64,000 bases of DNA, from the NCBI GenBank assembly GCA_902605645.1, contig CACLDE010000001.1, positions 62,001-126,000 of the forward strand, in the 5' to 3' direction. This document shows positions 42,107 to 52,053 of the stretch, piece by piece. The position numbers and the translations under genes were made by a program. Position 1 is the first letter of the stretch. Every line of letters begins with the position of its first letter. Source of the stretch: an uncultured Pelagibacteraceae bacterium. GTDB taxonomy: Bacteria; Pseudomonadota; Alphaproteobacteria; Pelagibacterales; Pelagibacteraceae. The notes beneath the pieces were generated by a model. The model did no database searches, was not told where the DNA came from, and worked only from the letters and a program-made list of their open reading frames with translations.

Positions 42107-43418
42107 TTGCTATATCTTCAATTAATATTGATATCTCTTTGCCGGATTTTAAATCTTTTATAGTTGGTTTGCCCAATTTTATTTCATTTTCTCCATAAAG
42201 AATAACTGCTGGCGCATTAATTTTATTGGCGTATTCCATTTGTTTTTTTAACTTGCTTTCCCCGGGATAAATTTCTGCACTTATTTCTGCATCACGAAGA
42301 ATATTTTGTAAACTTATGTACTCTTTCATTGATTTTTTATCAAAGACGCATATGACAACAGGTCTTAATTGTTTAATTTTAAATTCTTTTTTTTGTATTA
42401 AAGCATAAACTAGTCGATCTAAACCAACTGATATTCCTGTTGCTGGAGCATCATAATTCCCAAAATTATTTACCAGGTTATCGTATCTCCCCCCGCCACC
42501 TATTGAACCAAATTGAATAGCTTTTCCTTTTTCATTTTTTACATCAAATTTTAAATTAACCTCAAATATTGGACCAGTATAATATTCAAGACCTCTGATG
42601 ACTGATGGATCAAATTGAAAATTATCAAAGTTATAATTTTTAAATATCTCAAAAATTTCTTTTAAGTCTTCAGTTTCAGGCGTTGTCTTTTTTAGTTCCT
42701 TTTCTATTAAATCAATATTTTTTGTTGTTAAATCTGCTCCTCTTGTAAAATCACCAGATTTATCTTTTCGTCCTTTCCCTAATAGCTTTTTTACTTCTTC
42801 CCAGCCTAATCGGTCTATTTTGTCTAAAGCTCTTAGAGCAGTTAGTCGTTGTTCGTTATTATCTGTATTTATTTTTTTGAATAGATCATCTGTAATTTTT
42901 CTTGATGAAATTTTAATAATATATTCTTTTTTATTTAAACCACATTTTTCAAGGATTTCAGAAATTAATATACATAACTCAGCATCAGCTTGTAAATTTT
43001 TAGTGCCTACAAAATCTGCATCGAATTGCAAAAACTCTCTAAATCTACCTGGTCCTGGTTTTTCATTTCTCCACACTGTTCCAAGTTGATATCTTTTAAA
43101 AGGTTTTGGGATTTCCAAATAATTTTTAGCAACGTACCGTGCTAATGGTGCCGTTAAATCATATCTAAGAGATAACCATTTTTTTTCATCCTTAAATGAA
43201 AAAACACCTTCGTCAGGCCTATCTTTGTCTGGTAAAAATTTTCCAATGCTGTCGCTATACTCAAAACTTGGAGTTTCGAGGTACTGAAAACCATACTTGA
43301 TCATAACTTTCTTAATATTAGAAATTATAAAATCACGTACGAGTAATTCTTTTTCTTGTCTGTCAACAAATCCTAACGGAATTTCTTTTAAGGGTTTGTT
43401 TTTTTTATCTTTCGTCAT
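42084..43418 (-). CDS. hisS: Histidyl-tRNA synthetase
   Basis: SLRYDLTAPLARYVA; YQLGTVWRNEKPGPGRFREFLQFDAD; GGGGRYDNLVNNFG; start MTKDKKNK at 43418 avoids overlap with tRNA-His. Confidence 0.96.
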   Translation of the reverse strand: MTKDKKNKPLKEIPLGFVDRQEKELLVRDFIISNIKKVMIKYGFQYLETPSFEYSDSIGKFLPDKDRPDEGVFSFKDEKKWLSLRYDLTAPLARYVAKNYLEIPKPFKRYQLGTVWRNEKPGPGRFREFLQFDADFVGTKNLQADAELCILISEILEKCGLNKKEYIIKISSRKITDDLFKKINTDNNEQRLTALRALDKIDRLGWEEVKKLLGKGRKDKSGDFTRGADLTTKNIDLIEKELKKTTPETEDLKEIFEIFKNYNFDNFQFDPSVIRGLEYYTGPIFEVNLKFDVKNEKGKAIQFGSIGGGGRYDNLVNNFGNYDAPATGISVGLDRLVYALIQKKEFKIKQLRPVVICVFDKKSMKEYISLQNILRDAEISAEIYPGESKLKKQMEYANKINAPAVILYGENEIKLGKPTIKDLKSGKEISILIEDIANEIKKII

Positions 43419-43422
43419 TTTT

Positions 43423-43499
43423 TGGTACAGCAGGGTGGATTCGAACCACCGACCCCTAGTTCCACAAACTAGTGCTCTAACCAACTGAGCTACTGCTGC
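43423..43499 (-). tRNA. tRNA-His (GTG anticodon)
   Basis: Minus strand GCAGCAGTAGCTCAGTTGGTTAGAGCACTAGTTTGTGGAACTAGGGGTCGGTGGTTCGAATCCACCCTGCTGTACCA; cloverleaf and CCA encoded. Confidence 0.96.
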
Positions 43500-43669
43500 A
43501 TAACTCCTTTTTATATTAATTATTGATAAATTTGTATTTTAAAATATGTAATGATTTTAGCTAAGCAATAGCCTAGCATGCATTCTGTGAGAATGTGAAT
43601 AAAACTGAAATGTATTTTTACTATTCATTACTGTCTATTTAAGAAATAAATGTGTCTTTTTCAAGAACT

Positions 43670-43710
43670 AATTAACGGGACATTAGCCAAAAGCTTCAGT
43701 CCCGCTAATT
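43670..43710. other. Strong inverted repeat between cspA and tRNA-His
   Basis: AATTAACGGGAC ... GTCCCGCTAATT; 12-bp stem with one G:T, 17-nt loop; no clear T-run either side. Confidence 0.6.
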
Positions 43711-43731
43711 TATGATTTGGAAAATTTAGAA

Positions 43732-43944
43732 TTAAGATGTTTTCTGCAATTTAACTGCAGCAGGACCTTTTTCCGTGCTCTCCACTTCAAACGTTAATTC
43801 ATCACCTTCATTTAAATATTTTAAACCAGCTTCTCTAACAGCTGAAGAGTGAACGAACACGTCTTTTTCTTTGTCTTCTCTTTCAATGAAACCATAACCT
43901 TTAGTACCATTGAACCACTTTACTTTACCTTTTAGTGTACTCAT
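43732..43944 (-). CDS. cspA: Cold shock domain protein
   Basis: [31 protein letters not shown]. Confidence 0.96.
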   Translation of the reverse strand: MSTLKGKVKWFNGTKGYGFIEREDKEKDVFVHSSAVREAGLKYLNEGDELTFEVESTEKGPAAVKLQKTS

Positions 43945-44088
43945 TGTGTTTACTTATCCTTGTTTGTTTAACTAATGTTAGTATAATTACTAACTTTGCA
44001 TCTTTAATAGATTTAATTTTAAATTGTCAAGATTTGATTACCTTAAAATTGTTATTTATTTGAAAAAATTGCAATTTTACAACAAAAT

Positions 44089-45192
44089 TTAATAAAGCAA
44101 TGCAAAAATTGAGGCAATAATAGCCAGGCTTAGAGCAAATAAGATATATTTATTTATAGTTAAAATTCTTTTAAATTTTAAAGTTATCGGCTCTTTATAC
44201 TCTAATCCAGTTTCTCCGTTAACAGACATTTTAGCAAATCCTCCTCCTCTTCCAATTTTGAGAAATTTGTTTTTTCTATGATCAAAAATTTCTTCAGGTC
44301 TCATGCTTTCAAAATAATTAATATTTTCTAAGATAGTACTTTTTAAGTTGTGAGCAATTTCATCGTGGTTTCTGTGAGCTCCCCCTAAAGGTTCTGATAT
44401 TATATCATCTATAACTCCAAGTTTTAATAAATCTTGTGCTGAAAGTTTCATTGCTTCTGCAGCTTCTAAAGATTTACCTGGATCTCTCCATAGGATAGAT
44501 GCACACCCCTCAGGAGATATTACCGAATAAATTGAATTTTCTAACATGATAACTTTATTGGATGAAGCTAAAGCGATAGCACCTCCAGAACCTCCTTCAC
44601 CAATTATTACCGAAATATTAGGGACCTTAAGTGACATACAACATTCAATTGAATGAGCAATTGCTGATGCTTGTCCTCTTTGTTCAGCGCCTATTCCAGG
44701 ATAAGCGCCTGGTGTATCTATAAAAGTAATTATTGGAATTTTAAATCTGTCTGCCAACTTCATTAATCTAATACATTTTCTATAACCTTCTGGGCTCATC
44801 ATACCAAAATTTTTTTCAATTCTTGTATTTAAATCCTCACCTTTCTCTTGACCTATTACTAAAACAGATTTTTCATTAATTAAACCAAAACCAGTTGTAA
44901 CAGATTGATCATCTCCAAAATATCTATCACCAGCAAGAGGAGTGAAATTATTAAATATTTTTCTTATGTAAAAACTTGCTCTTGGTCTATCTTCATGTCT
45001 TGCAACTTGAGTTTTTTGCCAACTATTCAGGTTGGCGTAAATACTTTTTAACTTGGAATTAATTTGATCTTGAGTTGATTTGATTTTATTTGTGTCTACC
45101 TCTGAAATACTCTGATTACCAGGATTTTTGAGCAGTTCCATCTCATCTTCTAGAGTTTTAATATCTTTTTCAAATTCTAGATAATTTTTCAT
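44089..45192 (-). CDS. accA: Acetyl-CoA carboxylase carboxyltransferase subunit alpha
   Basis: YLEFEKDIKTLEDEM; TPGAYPGIGAEQRGQASAIAHS; GEGGSGGAIALA. Confidence 0.96.
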   Translation of the reverse strand: MKNYLEFEKDIKTLEDEMELLKNPGNQSISEVDTNKIKSTQDQINSKLKSIYANLNSWQKTQVARHEDRPRASFYIRKIFNNFTPLAGDRYFGDDQSVTTGFGLINEKSVLVIGQEKGEDLNTRIEKNFGMMSPEGYRKCIRLMKLADRFKIPIITFIDTPGAYPGIGAEQRGQASAIAHSIECCMSLKVPNISVIIGEGGSGGAIALASSNKVIMLENSIYSVISPEGCASILWRDPGKSLEAAEAMKLSAQDLLKLGVIDDIISEPLGGAHRNHDEIAHNLKSTILENINYFESMRPEEIFDHRKNKFLKIGRGGGFAKMSVNGETGLEYKEPITLKFKRILTINKYILFALSLAIIASIFALLY

Positions 45193-45313
45193 AAGTGATT
45201 TCTATAATAATTTATTGAGTAATAGAATTAAAATAAGTCAATAAATTGTCAATAAACTGAGAGCAATTATCATTTGACTTTGAAGTTTTACTAGGAGAAA
45301 ATATTAAAAAAAA

Positions 45314-45456
45314 CGGGAGAGACTACTTGATTGTAGCGCCGAAGGAGCAACCACCCCGGAAACTCTCAGGCAAAAGGACCGTAAAAGTAAAATTCTGGAA
45401 AGAGACAAGTTCTCACCGAAGGAGTAAATCTCTCAGGTACCGATACAGATGGGGTA
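45314..45456 (+). ncRNA. Tandem glycine riboswitch upstream of glcB
   Basis: Two aptamer-like blocks: GGGAGAGACTAC...GCGCCGAAGGAGCAACC...GGAAACTCTCAGGCAAAAGGACCG and GGAAAGAGAC...CACCGAAGGAGTAAATCTCTCAGGTACCGATACAGATGGGG. Confidence 0.95.
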
Positions 45457-45469
45457 AGATTGGTGCTAT

Positions 45470-47635
45470 ATGAAATTTATTAGTCAAAACGATTTAAAAA
45501 TAAACCAGACTTTATTTGATTTTATAAATAAAGAGGTGCTACCTGGTACAGACATAAAACAAGATAATTTCTGGGATAAATTTGCAAAAGTAGTTCATGA
45601 ATTAGCTCCCATAAACAAAAAACTTATTGAAAAAAGAGAAAAAATACAAAAAAAGATTGACGACTGGCACTTAAGTAATTCAAAAGAAAAATTTGATAAA
45701 AATAAATATACTCAATTTCTTAAATCAATTTCTTACATTGTTGAGGAAGGGGATGATTTTAAAATTAGTACTTCAAATGTTGATGAGGAAATTGCAAAAA
45801 TTGCAGGTCCACAACTTGTTGTTCCGGTAGATAATGCTAGATACGCATTAAACGCGGCTAATGCACGTTGGGGAAGCTTATATGACTCCCTCTATGGAAC
45901 AGACGTAATTCCTGGTGAAAAGGGTAATTCATTTAATAAAGATCGTGCAGATAAAGTAATAGCATATGTAAGAGATTTTCTTGATGAAATTTTTTCATTA
46001 AAAAAAGACAGTTGGAAAAATATAGATAAAATTGAAGTTGAAAATAACAAATTAATTTTGAATATTAACAAAGAAAAAATTAATTTAAAAAATGAAAATC
46101 AATTTGTAGGTTTTAATGGTGATAAATCATCTCCAACTTCCATATTATTGAAAAATAACAACCTTCATTTTGATATAATTATTAATCCTAATAGTCCAAT
46201 TGGAAAAGATGATAAAGCGAATATATCTGACTTTATAGTAGAGTCAGCTATATCAACAATTGTGGATAATGAGGACTCAGTGGCAGCAGTTGATGGAGAA
46301 GATAAAGTAAACTGTTATAGAAATTGGTTAGGTTTAATGAAAGGAGACTTAACTGCAGATATGGAAAAAGATGGTAAGAAATTTGTTCGTAAATTAAATC
46401 CAAACAGAACTTATTTATCAAAAGAAGGAAAAAAAATAACATTACATGGCAGAGCATTGCTACTTAATCGTAATGTAGGTCATTTAATGACTAGTCCTGC
46501 AATAATACTAAAAGATGGTTCTGAAATTCCTGAGGGGATTATGGATGCGTTTGTATCTACAATGTGTGCTTTACACGATTTTAAAAATAAAAATAACTCA
46601 AGAACTGGTTCTATTTATATAGTCAAACCTAAAATGCATGGGCCAGAGGAAGTTGCATTTACAGACAAATTGTTTGGTAACGTAGAAGAAACATTGGGTT
46701 TAGAAAAATATACTATGAAAGTGGGAATAATGGATGAAGAGAGACGAACAACGGTTAATTTAAAAGAGTGTATTAGACAGGTAAAAAACAGAATTGTTTT
46801 TATTAATACTGGATTTTTAGATCGAACTGGTGATGAAATGCACACTTCATTTGAAGCAGGTCCAATGATTTTTAAAGGCGAAATGAAAAAATCAACTTGG
46901 TTGAACTCTTATGAGAATTGGAATGTTGATATTGGATTGAATTGTGGATTTTCAGGAAAAGCTCAAATTGGTAAAGGTATGTGGGCAATGCCAGACCAAA
47001 TGGCAAATATGATGGAACAAAAAATTGGACATCCTAAATCAGGCGCAAACTGTGCTTGGGTTCCATCTCCAACTGCTGCAACTTTACACTCAATGCATTA
47101 CCATAAAGTAGATGTTTTTAAGGAACAAGAAAAAATTAAATCTAGAAATAAAACAAATTTGGATAATCTTTTAGAAATACCAAGTGCTGATAGGCCTAAT
47201 TGGTCTATTGAAGATATTAATCGTGAATTAGAAAATAATGCACAAGGTATACTTGGATATGTTGTAAGGTGGATTGACCATGGTGTAGGTTGTTCAAAAG
47301 TACCAGACATAAATAATGTAGGTTTAATGGAAGATAGAGCAACATTAAGAATTTCTTCTCAGCATATAGCTAACTGGCTTCATCATGGAATATGTACAAA
47401 AGATCAGGTTATGAAAGTAATGAAAAAAATGGCCACTATTGTTGATAATCAGAATGAAAAAGATCCTGCTTACAAAAGAAGTGGCAGGACTAATTATAAT
47501 AAAATGTCTGATAACTTTGAAAATTCTATAGCCTTCTCAGCTGCTTGCGATTTAGTATTTAAAGGAAGAGTTCAACCATCTGGTTATACTGAACCCCTTT
47601 TGCATCAAAAAAGACTCGAGAGAAAAAAATCTTAA
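45470..47635 (+). CDS. glcB: Malate synthase G
   Basis: 721 aa; [62 protein letters not shown]. Confidence 0.98.
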   Translation: MKFISQNDLKINQTLFDFINKEVLPGTDIKQDNFWDKFAKVVHELAPINKKLIEKREKIQKKIDDWHLSNSKEKFDKNKYTQFLKSISYIVEEGDDFKISTSNVDEEIAKIAGPQLVVPVDNARYALNAANARWGSLYDSLYGTDVIPGEKGNSFNKDRADKVIAYVRDFLDEIFSLKKDSWKNIDKIEVENNKLILNINKEKINLKNENQFVGFNGDKSSPTSILLKNNNLHFDIIINPNSPIGKDDKANISDFIVESAISTIVDNEDSVAAVDGEDKVNCYRNWLGLMKGDLTADMEKDGKKFVRKLNPNRTYLSKEGKKITLHGRALLLNRNVGHLMTSPAIILKDGSEIPEGIMDAFVSTMCALHDFKNKNNSRTGSIYIVKPKMHGPEEVAFTDKLFGNVEETLGLEKYTMKVGIMDEERRTTVNLKECIRQVKNRIVFINTGFLDRTGDEMHTSFEAGPMIFKGEMKKSTWLNSYENWNVDIGLNCGFSGKAQIGKGMWAMPDQMANMMEQKIGHPKSGANCAWVPSPTAATLHSMHYHKVDVFKEQEKIKSRNKTNLDNLLEIPSADRPNWSIEDINRELENNAQGILGYVVRWIDHGVGCSKVPDINNVGLMEDRATLRISSQHIANWLHHGICTKDQVMKVMKKMATIVDNQNEKDPAYKRSGRTNYNKMSDNFENSIAFSAACDLVFKGRVQPSGYTEPLLHQKRLERKKS

Positions 47636-47636
47636 T

Positions 47637-48242
47637 TTACTTATCTGTTACAGGAACTCTATTTTTAAAAGCTGAAAAAAGTGTGCCATCATCTAATTGT
47701 TCTATTTCGCCGCCAACTGGCAGTCCTTGAGCTAACTTTGTAATCTTAATTTTATCATTTTTAATTAAATCTTCTATATAATGGGCAGTAGTTTGTCCTT
47801 CTATTGTTGCGCTAGTTGCAATTATAACTTCTTTTAAATTATTTTTTTTTACCCTATTTATAAGTGATTGAACTAAAACATTTTTATTTTCTGAGTTATC
47901 TTGAGAATTTATGGTTCCACCAAGTATATGATAGTGGCCTTTGTAAATGTTTGCAGAATCAATTACCCACATGTCTGCTAAATTTTCTACAATACAAATT
48001 TTATCGTAATTAGTGTCTGTTTCACACAAACAGGTTTTTTCAACTATTTTTAAATTTCCACAATTAGAACATCTTATTACTTTTTTATAAACTCCGGCTA
48101 AAGATTTAGCTAAAGGTTTGATCATGTTTTCTTTATTATTTATAAGTTTTAAAATTATTCTTTTTGCAGATTTTGGTCCTAGGCCAGGAAGTTTTGAAAA
48201 TTGTTTAATTAATTCCTCTATTTCAGTAATATTATTATCCAT
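47637..48242 (-). CDS. recR: Recombination protein RecR
   Basis: LPGLGPKSAKRI; C4 zinc region CSNCGNLKIVEKTCLC; YHILGGTI; LAQGLPVGGEIEQLD. Confidence 0.96.
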   Translation of the reverse strand: MDNNITEIEELIKQFSKLPGLGPKSAKRIILKLINNKENMIKPLAKSLAGVYKKVIRCSNCGNLKIVEKTCLCETDTNYDKICIVENLADMWVIDSANIYKGHYHILGGTINSQDNSENKNVLVQSLINRVKKNNLKEVIIATSATIEGQTTAHYIEDLIKNDKIKITKLAQGLPVGGEIEQLDDGTLFSAFKNRVPVTDK

Positions 48243-48562
48243 TATGAGGGGAATTTAAAATCAAAAGGTAAATTTATACCACCAGTAATTTTTGATATTT
48301 CTTCAGATGATTTTTTTTTTAAGTTTTCCTTAGCGTTGTTATAAGCTGCTATTATTAAATCATTAATAATTTCTTGACTTTCTTTTTTTGCATTTTCACT
48401 TATAAAAATAGATTTAAGCTCATAATCGCCTGTTAATATAACTTTAACTAAATTTCCTCCTGAAACTCCCTCAACTTGAATATTTTTAATTTCATCTTGA
48501 GCTTCTTTCATTTTTTGTTGCATTTGTTTAGCTTTTTGAAGCATGTCATTAAAGTCTGTCAT
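48242..48562 (-). CDS. YbaB/EbfC nucleoid-associated protein
   Basis: DMLQKAKQMQQKMKEAQDEI; between recR and dnaX. Confidence 0.93.
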   Translation of the reverse strand: MTDFNDMLQKAKQMQQKMKEAQDEIKNIQVEGVSGGNLVKVILTGDYELKSIFISENAKKESQEIINDLIIAAYNNAKENLKKKSSEEISKITGGINLPFDFKFPS

Positions 48563-50232
48563 TAATCATCGTCCTTTTGTACATTAATTAAGTCAGCATC
48601 ATCAAATGTCTCAAGTAACATTTTTACTTTATCATTTTTTTTTGCTTCAGTAATTTGATTACTTTTTGACTCACTCTTTTTTTCAAATAGTGTTTTATCA
48701 CCAATTTTTTTATTTAATGAAATGATCCATCTATCACCTGTCCAACTGTAAAGCTTTTCGGTCAGAATTTTAATAAAATTTTTGTTAAGTTTTTCGTTAA
48801 AACTTATATCAATAGTACCATTTCTAAAACTAACTAATTTTACATTTCTCTCTAAATCATATTTCAACTCAATTTCATTATCTTGATTAGCCAGTTTAAC
48901 AACATCCTCAAAGGAATTAATCTTTGCTTTAATCGATTTTTCATTATTAAGTTTTGGTTCTTCAATTAAGTTATTTTTTACTTGATCTGTATTTTTAAGT
49001 TGGTTTTTTATTTTTAGAGGATTGTTTTCTTTGTAGTTATCTTCTTTTTTTGAAATTTCTTTTTTTTTATTGATAATACTTGTATTAACATCAGTTATCT
49101 CATCTGTTGTGAGAACTTTTACTCCTTTTAAATGTAGAAGTTGCATAACATACATTTCCAATGTTATTTCTTCATCATTAATTATTTTCAAATCATCTAT
49201 TGTTTTAATAGTAAGTTGCCAAAAAAGACCAATATCTTCTATACTTATACCTTCGGAGATTTCGTTAATTAAATTTATTTCCTCTTCAGGTAATATTTTG
49301 TCATTTTCAATTGATCCTAAGCTTAATTTTCTATTTATTAGACTTAGAATTTCAAGTATATCATTTAAAAAATATTTTGCTTCAATCCCTTTTTCAAATA
49401 GTTCTTTTAAAATACTAATTGCATCTTTAGAGCTTCCTTTAAAAACTTCGTATAAAAGTTTGATGACTTTAGTCTTATCAGCTAATCCCAGCATACTTCT
49501 GATATCCTCATCATCAACATGGTTTTTTGAAGTAACACTTTGATAAGTAATTGCTCTGTCCAATAATGAGATACCGTCTCTCACAGATCCTTCGGAGACT
49601 TGCGCAATAATTCTTAGTGCTTTTGCAGAAATATTTCCTTGTTCTTTTTTTGCAATTTTTTCCAAATGATTGAAGATCTCACTTATACTTACTCTTTTTA
49701 AGTCGAATCTTTGACATCTTGAGAGAATAGTTACAGGAATTTTTTTTACCTCGGTGGTCGCTAATATGAACTTTAAACTTGGCGGTGGCTCTTCCAAAGT
49801 TTTTAATAGCCCATTGAATGCTTGTTTAGACAACATGTGAACTTCGTCTATAATAAATATTTTAAATTTTGCATTTGTTGGGCTGTATTTTGAATTTTCA
49901 ATTAGCTCTCTTACATCATCTATCCCAGTTTTTGATGCTGCATCCATTTCCAAAACATCAATATGATTTGAATTTACAATTTCTTGACAGTGACAGTTTT
50001 CATTGGCTTCACACTTTTCCCCTTTTGTAAAATTTTTTGTACAGTTTAAGGCTTTAGCAATTAATCTTGCTGTTGTGGTTTTACCTACACCTCTTATTCC
50101 TGTGAGAAGATAAGCATTAGGAGTTTTTCCAAGGTTAATTGCATTAGTAATTGTTTTAGCCATTACTTCTTGTCCTATCAAATCTTTAAATTCTTGAGGT
50201 CTATATTTTAGTGCTAGAATTTTGTTTTTCAT
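48562..50232 (-). CDS. dnaX: DNA polymerase III subunit gamma/tau
   Basis: YRPQEFKDLIGQE; LTGIRGVGKTTTARLIAKALNC; IIDEVHMLSKQAFNGLLKTLEEPP. Confidence 0.97.
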   Translation of the reverse strand: MKNKILALKYRPQEFKDLIGQEVMAKTITNAINLGKTPNAYLLTGIRGVGKTTTARLIAKALNCTKNFTKGEKCEANENCHCQEIVNSNHIDVLEMDAASKTGIDDVRELIENSKYSPTNAKFKIFIIDEVHMLSKQAFNGLLKTLEEPPPSLKFILATTEVKKIPVTILSRCQRFDLKRVSISEIFNHLEKIAKKEQGNISAKALRIIAQVSEGSVRDGISLLDRAITYQSVTSKNHVDDEDIRSMLGLADKTKVIKLLYEVFKGSSKDAISILKELFEKGIEAKYFLNDILEILSLINRKLSLGSIENDKILPEEEINLINEISEGISIEDIGLFWQLTIKTIDDLKIINDEEITLEMYVMQLLHLKGVKVLTTDEITDVNTSIINKKKEISKKEDNYKENNPLKIKNQLKNTDQVKNNLIEEPKLNNEKSIKAKINSFEDVVKLANQDNEIELKYDLERNVKLVSFRNGTIDISFNEKLNKNFIKILTEKLYSWTGDRWIISLNKKIGDKTLFEKKSESKSNQITEAKKNDKVKMLLETFDDADLINVQKDDD

Positions 50233-50239
50233 TTATTTA

Positions 50240-50329
50240 GAGGCAGGCAACAACCTGAATAGTTTTCACTACGGCTGCTTCTTTTCAGATCTGACCGGGT
50301 TAATGAAACATTCACCTGATGCCAACCTC
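50240..50329 (-). ncRNA. ffs: Signal recognition particle RNA (4.5S type)
   Basis: Minus strand GGTCAGATCTGAAAAGAAGCAGCC helix-8 motif; GAGG...CCTC terminal pairing; directly upstream of dnaX. Confidence 0.92.
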
Positions 50330-50386
50330 AATTGATTATATCAAGATAATTTTGATTACTACAAGACTAGAATTATTTTTTGTGGA

Positions 50387-51229
50387 CTAATTTTGCCTAA
50401 AATTTGATGCTTCATAAACGCCCAAAATATCTAAGCTTTCAGTATGAAAACCAAGTTCCTCCATAGCATTCTGAACAGGTTTCTCCTCTAGATGTCCCTC
50501 AAAGTCTAAATAAAAGTTAGTTTGTGCAAAAGTATTTTTTACAGAAAAACTCTCTAGTTTGGTCATATTAACTTGGTTAGTGGCGAATCCACCTAATGAT
50601 TTATAAAGTGCTGCGGGTTCGCTTTTTAATCTAAAAGTACAAGTTGTAATATATTTTTTTCCCTTTGTATATTCTGGTTGTTGAACATTTTTACCCATTA
50701 TTAAAAATCTTGTTACGTTTCCTTTCTCATCTTCAATATTTTCTTTTAGAATTTTTAGTTTATAAATTTTAGCTGAAAGTTTAGAAGCTATAGCAGCTAT
50801 CGAATTATCATTTCCATCCGCAAGTTCTTTGGCTGAACCTGCGGTATCCGCTGAAATTATAGTTTTGTATTTATTTTCCATTATAATTTTTTGACATTGT
50901 CCTATTGCTTGAGAGTGACTTCTAACATATTTAATTTCTTCCAACTTAGTATTTTCTCTAGCCAAAAGATTGTGTTCTACTTTTTGAAAATGTTCAGCAT
51001 GAATTTGTAATTTATACTTGGGTAAAAGATAGTGAATATCAGCTACTCTCCCAGCTAAAGAATTTTCGAGAGGTATTACTATCTTGAAGTCCTCATTTTC
51101 AAATGCTACCTTAAATGTTTCCTCAAAAGTTGAGCAAGTTTTAATTTCAGGATTTTCAAAGAGCTCGTTAACAGCAATGTGAGAATAAGCACCAAGCTCT
51201 CCCTGAAAAGCTACTTTACTTTTTTTCAT
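50387..51229 (-). CDS. pheA: Prephenate dehydratase
   Basis: VAFQGELGAYSHIA; PLENSLAGRV; ADTAGSAKELA; ACT domain ESFSVKNTFAQTNFYLDFEGH. Confidence 0.94.
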   Translation of the reverse strand: MKKSKVAFQGELGAYSHIAVNELFENPEIKTCSTFEETFKVAFENEDFKIVIPLENSLAGRVADIHYLLPKYKLQIHAEHFQKVEHNLLARENTKLEEIKYVRSHSQAIGQCQKIIMENKYKTIISADTAGSAKELADGNDNSIAAIASKLSAKIYKLKILKENIEDEKGNVTRFLIMGKNVQQPEYTKGKKYITTCTFRLKSEPAALYKSLGGFATNQVNMTKLESFSVKNTFAQTNFYLDFEGHLEEKPVQNAMEELGFHTESLDILGVYEASNFRQN

Positions 51230-51960
51230 ATTTTCATTAACTCCTGAATATCTTGTAAATCTTTTTCGGTATCAACACTCAATGGAGAAGAAGATGTATA
51301 ACCAACATGAATTTTCATATTATTTTCAAGCGCTCTAAGTTGTTCCAAATTTCTATTTAATTCCTTTTTAGTTCTTTTTAAACTTACATACCTTAATAGC
51401 GCTTCTTTAGTAAAGCCATAAATACCAATGTGATGATAGATATGTCCTTTTTTTACATTTTCTTCTGTTCTAAAAAAATCCACTGCTTCATCAAATTGAT
51501 TATTCGATAAAACCTTTTTCGTCACAACCTTAACATTATTAATATTTTGCATTTCTTGGTTGTCTTGAAATTTACTTCCAAGAGTCGCAATGTCACATAA
51601 TTGTTTCTTAATATAATTTGATAACAATTTAATTGACTCAGGTTTAATATTTGGCATATCTCCCTGTAAATTAATAATTGTTTGAGGTTCTCTTTTTAAA
51701 AATTTATCAAAGACCTCAAAAATCCTGTCGGTACCTGTTTGGTGATTTGAATTAGTTTTTACTGAAATACCTTTGACTGAAGCAATTAAATCGTTAATTT
51801 GCTCATTAGGCGATGCAATAATAACTTCTCCAACATTTGCATTTTTTGCAGCTTCATACACATGAAGTATCATTTCTTTATTGTTTATTTTTTTTAAAGG
51901 TTTATTGGGTAATCTGGTTGCTTCTAATCTAGTTGGAATAATAATAACGTTATCAGTCAT
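51226..51960 (-). CDS. kdsB: 3-deoxy-manno-octulosonate cytidylyltransferase
   Basis: IIIPTRLEATRLPNKPL; NLQGDMPNIKPE; YHHIGIYGF. Confidence 0.95.
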   Translation of the reverse strand: MTDNVIIIPTRLEATRLPNKPLKKINNKEMILHVYEAAKNANVGEVIIASPNEQINDLIASVKGISVKTNSNHQTGTDRIFEVFDKFLKREPQTIINLQGDMPNIKPESIKLLSNYIKKQLCDIATLGSKFQDNQEMQNINNVKVVTKKVLSNNQFDEAVDFFRTEENVKKGHIYHHIGIYGFTKEALLRYVSLKRTKKELNRNLEQLRALENNMKIHVGYTSSSPLSVDTEKDLQDIQELMKI

Positions 51961-52053
51961 AAATTTATGCGGCTAAAAAGACGCAAAAAAACATTTTAAA
52001 TTGAAGTTTTTTATTAAAACTCATGTTATACGTTAGAAATACTTATCAAAGAT

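Noticed and set aside
43419-43484. N-terminal extension of HisS (MVRALVCGTRGRWFESTLLYQK)
   Set aside because: This stretch is translated tRNA-His sequence; true start is at 43418
43297-43488. 63-aa plus-strand ORF (WYSRVDSNHRPLVPQTSALTN)
   Set aside because: Classic spurious ORF from antisense of a tRNA
49070-49543. 157-aa plus-strand ORF
   Set aside because: Antisense to dnaX; low-complexity Ser/Ile shadow of a Lys/Asp-rich gene
48562-50232. Programmed frameshift site in dnaX
   Set aside because: A-rich runs are common throughout this AT-rich genome and I saw no convincing slippery site plus structure; not supportable by eye
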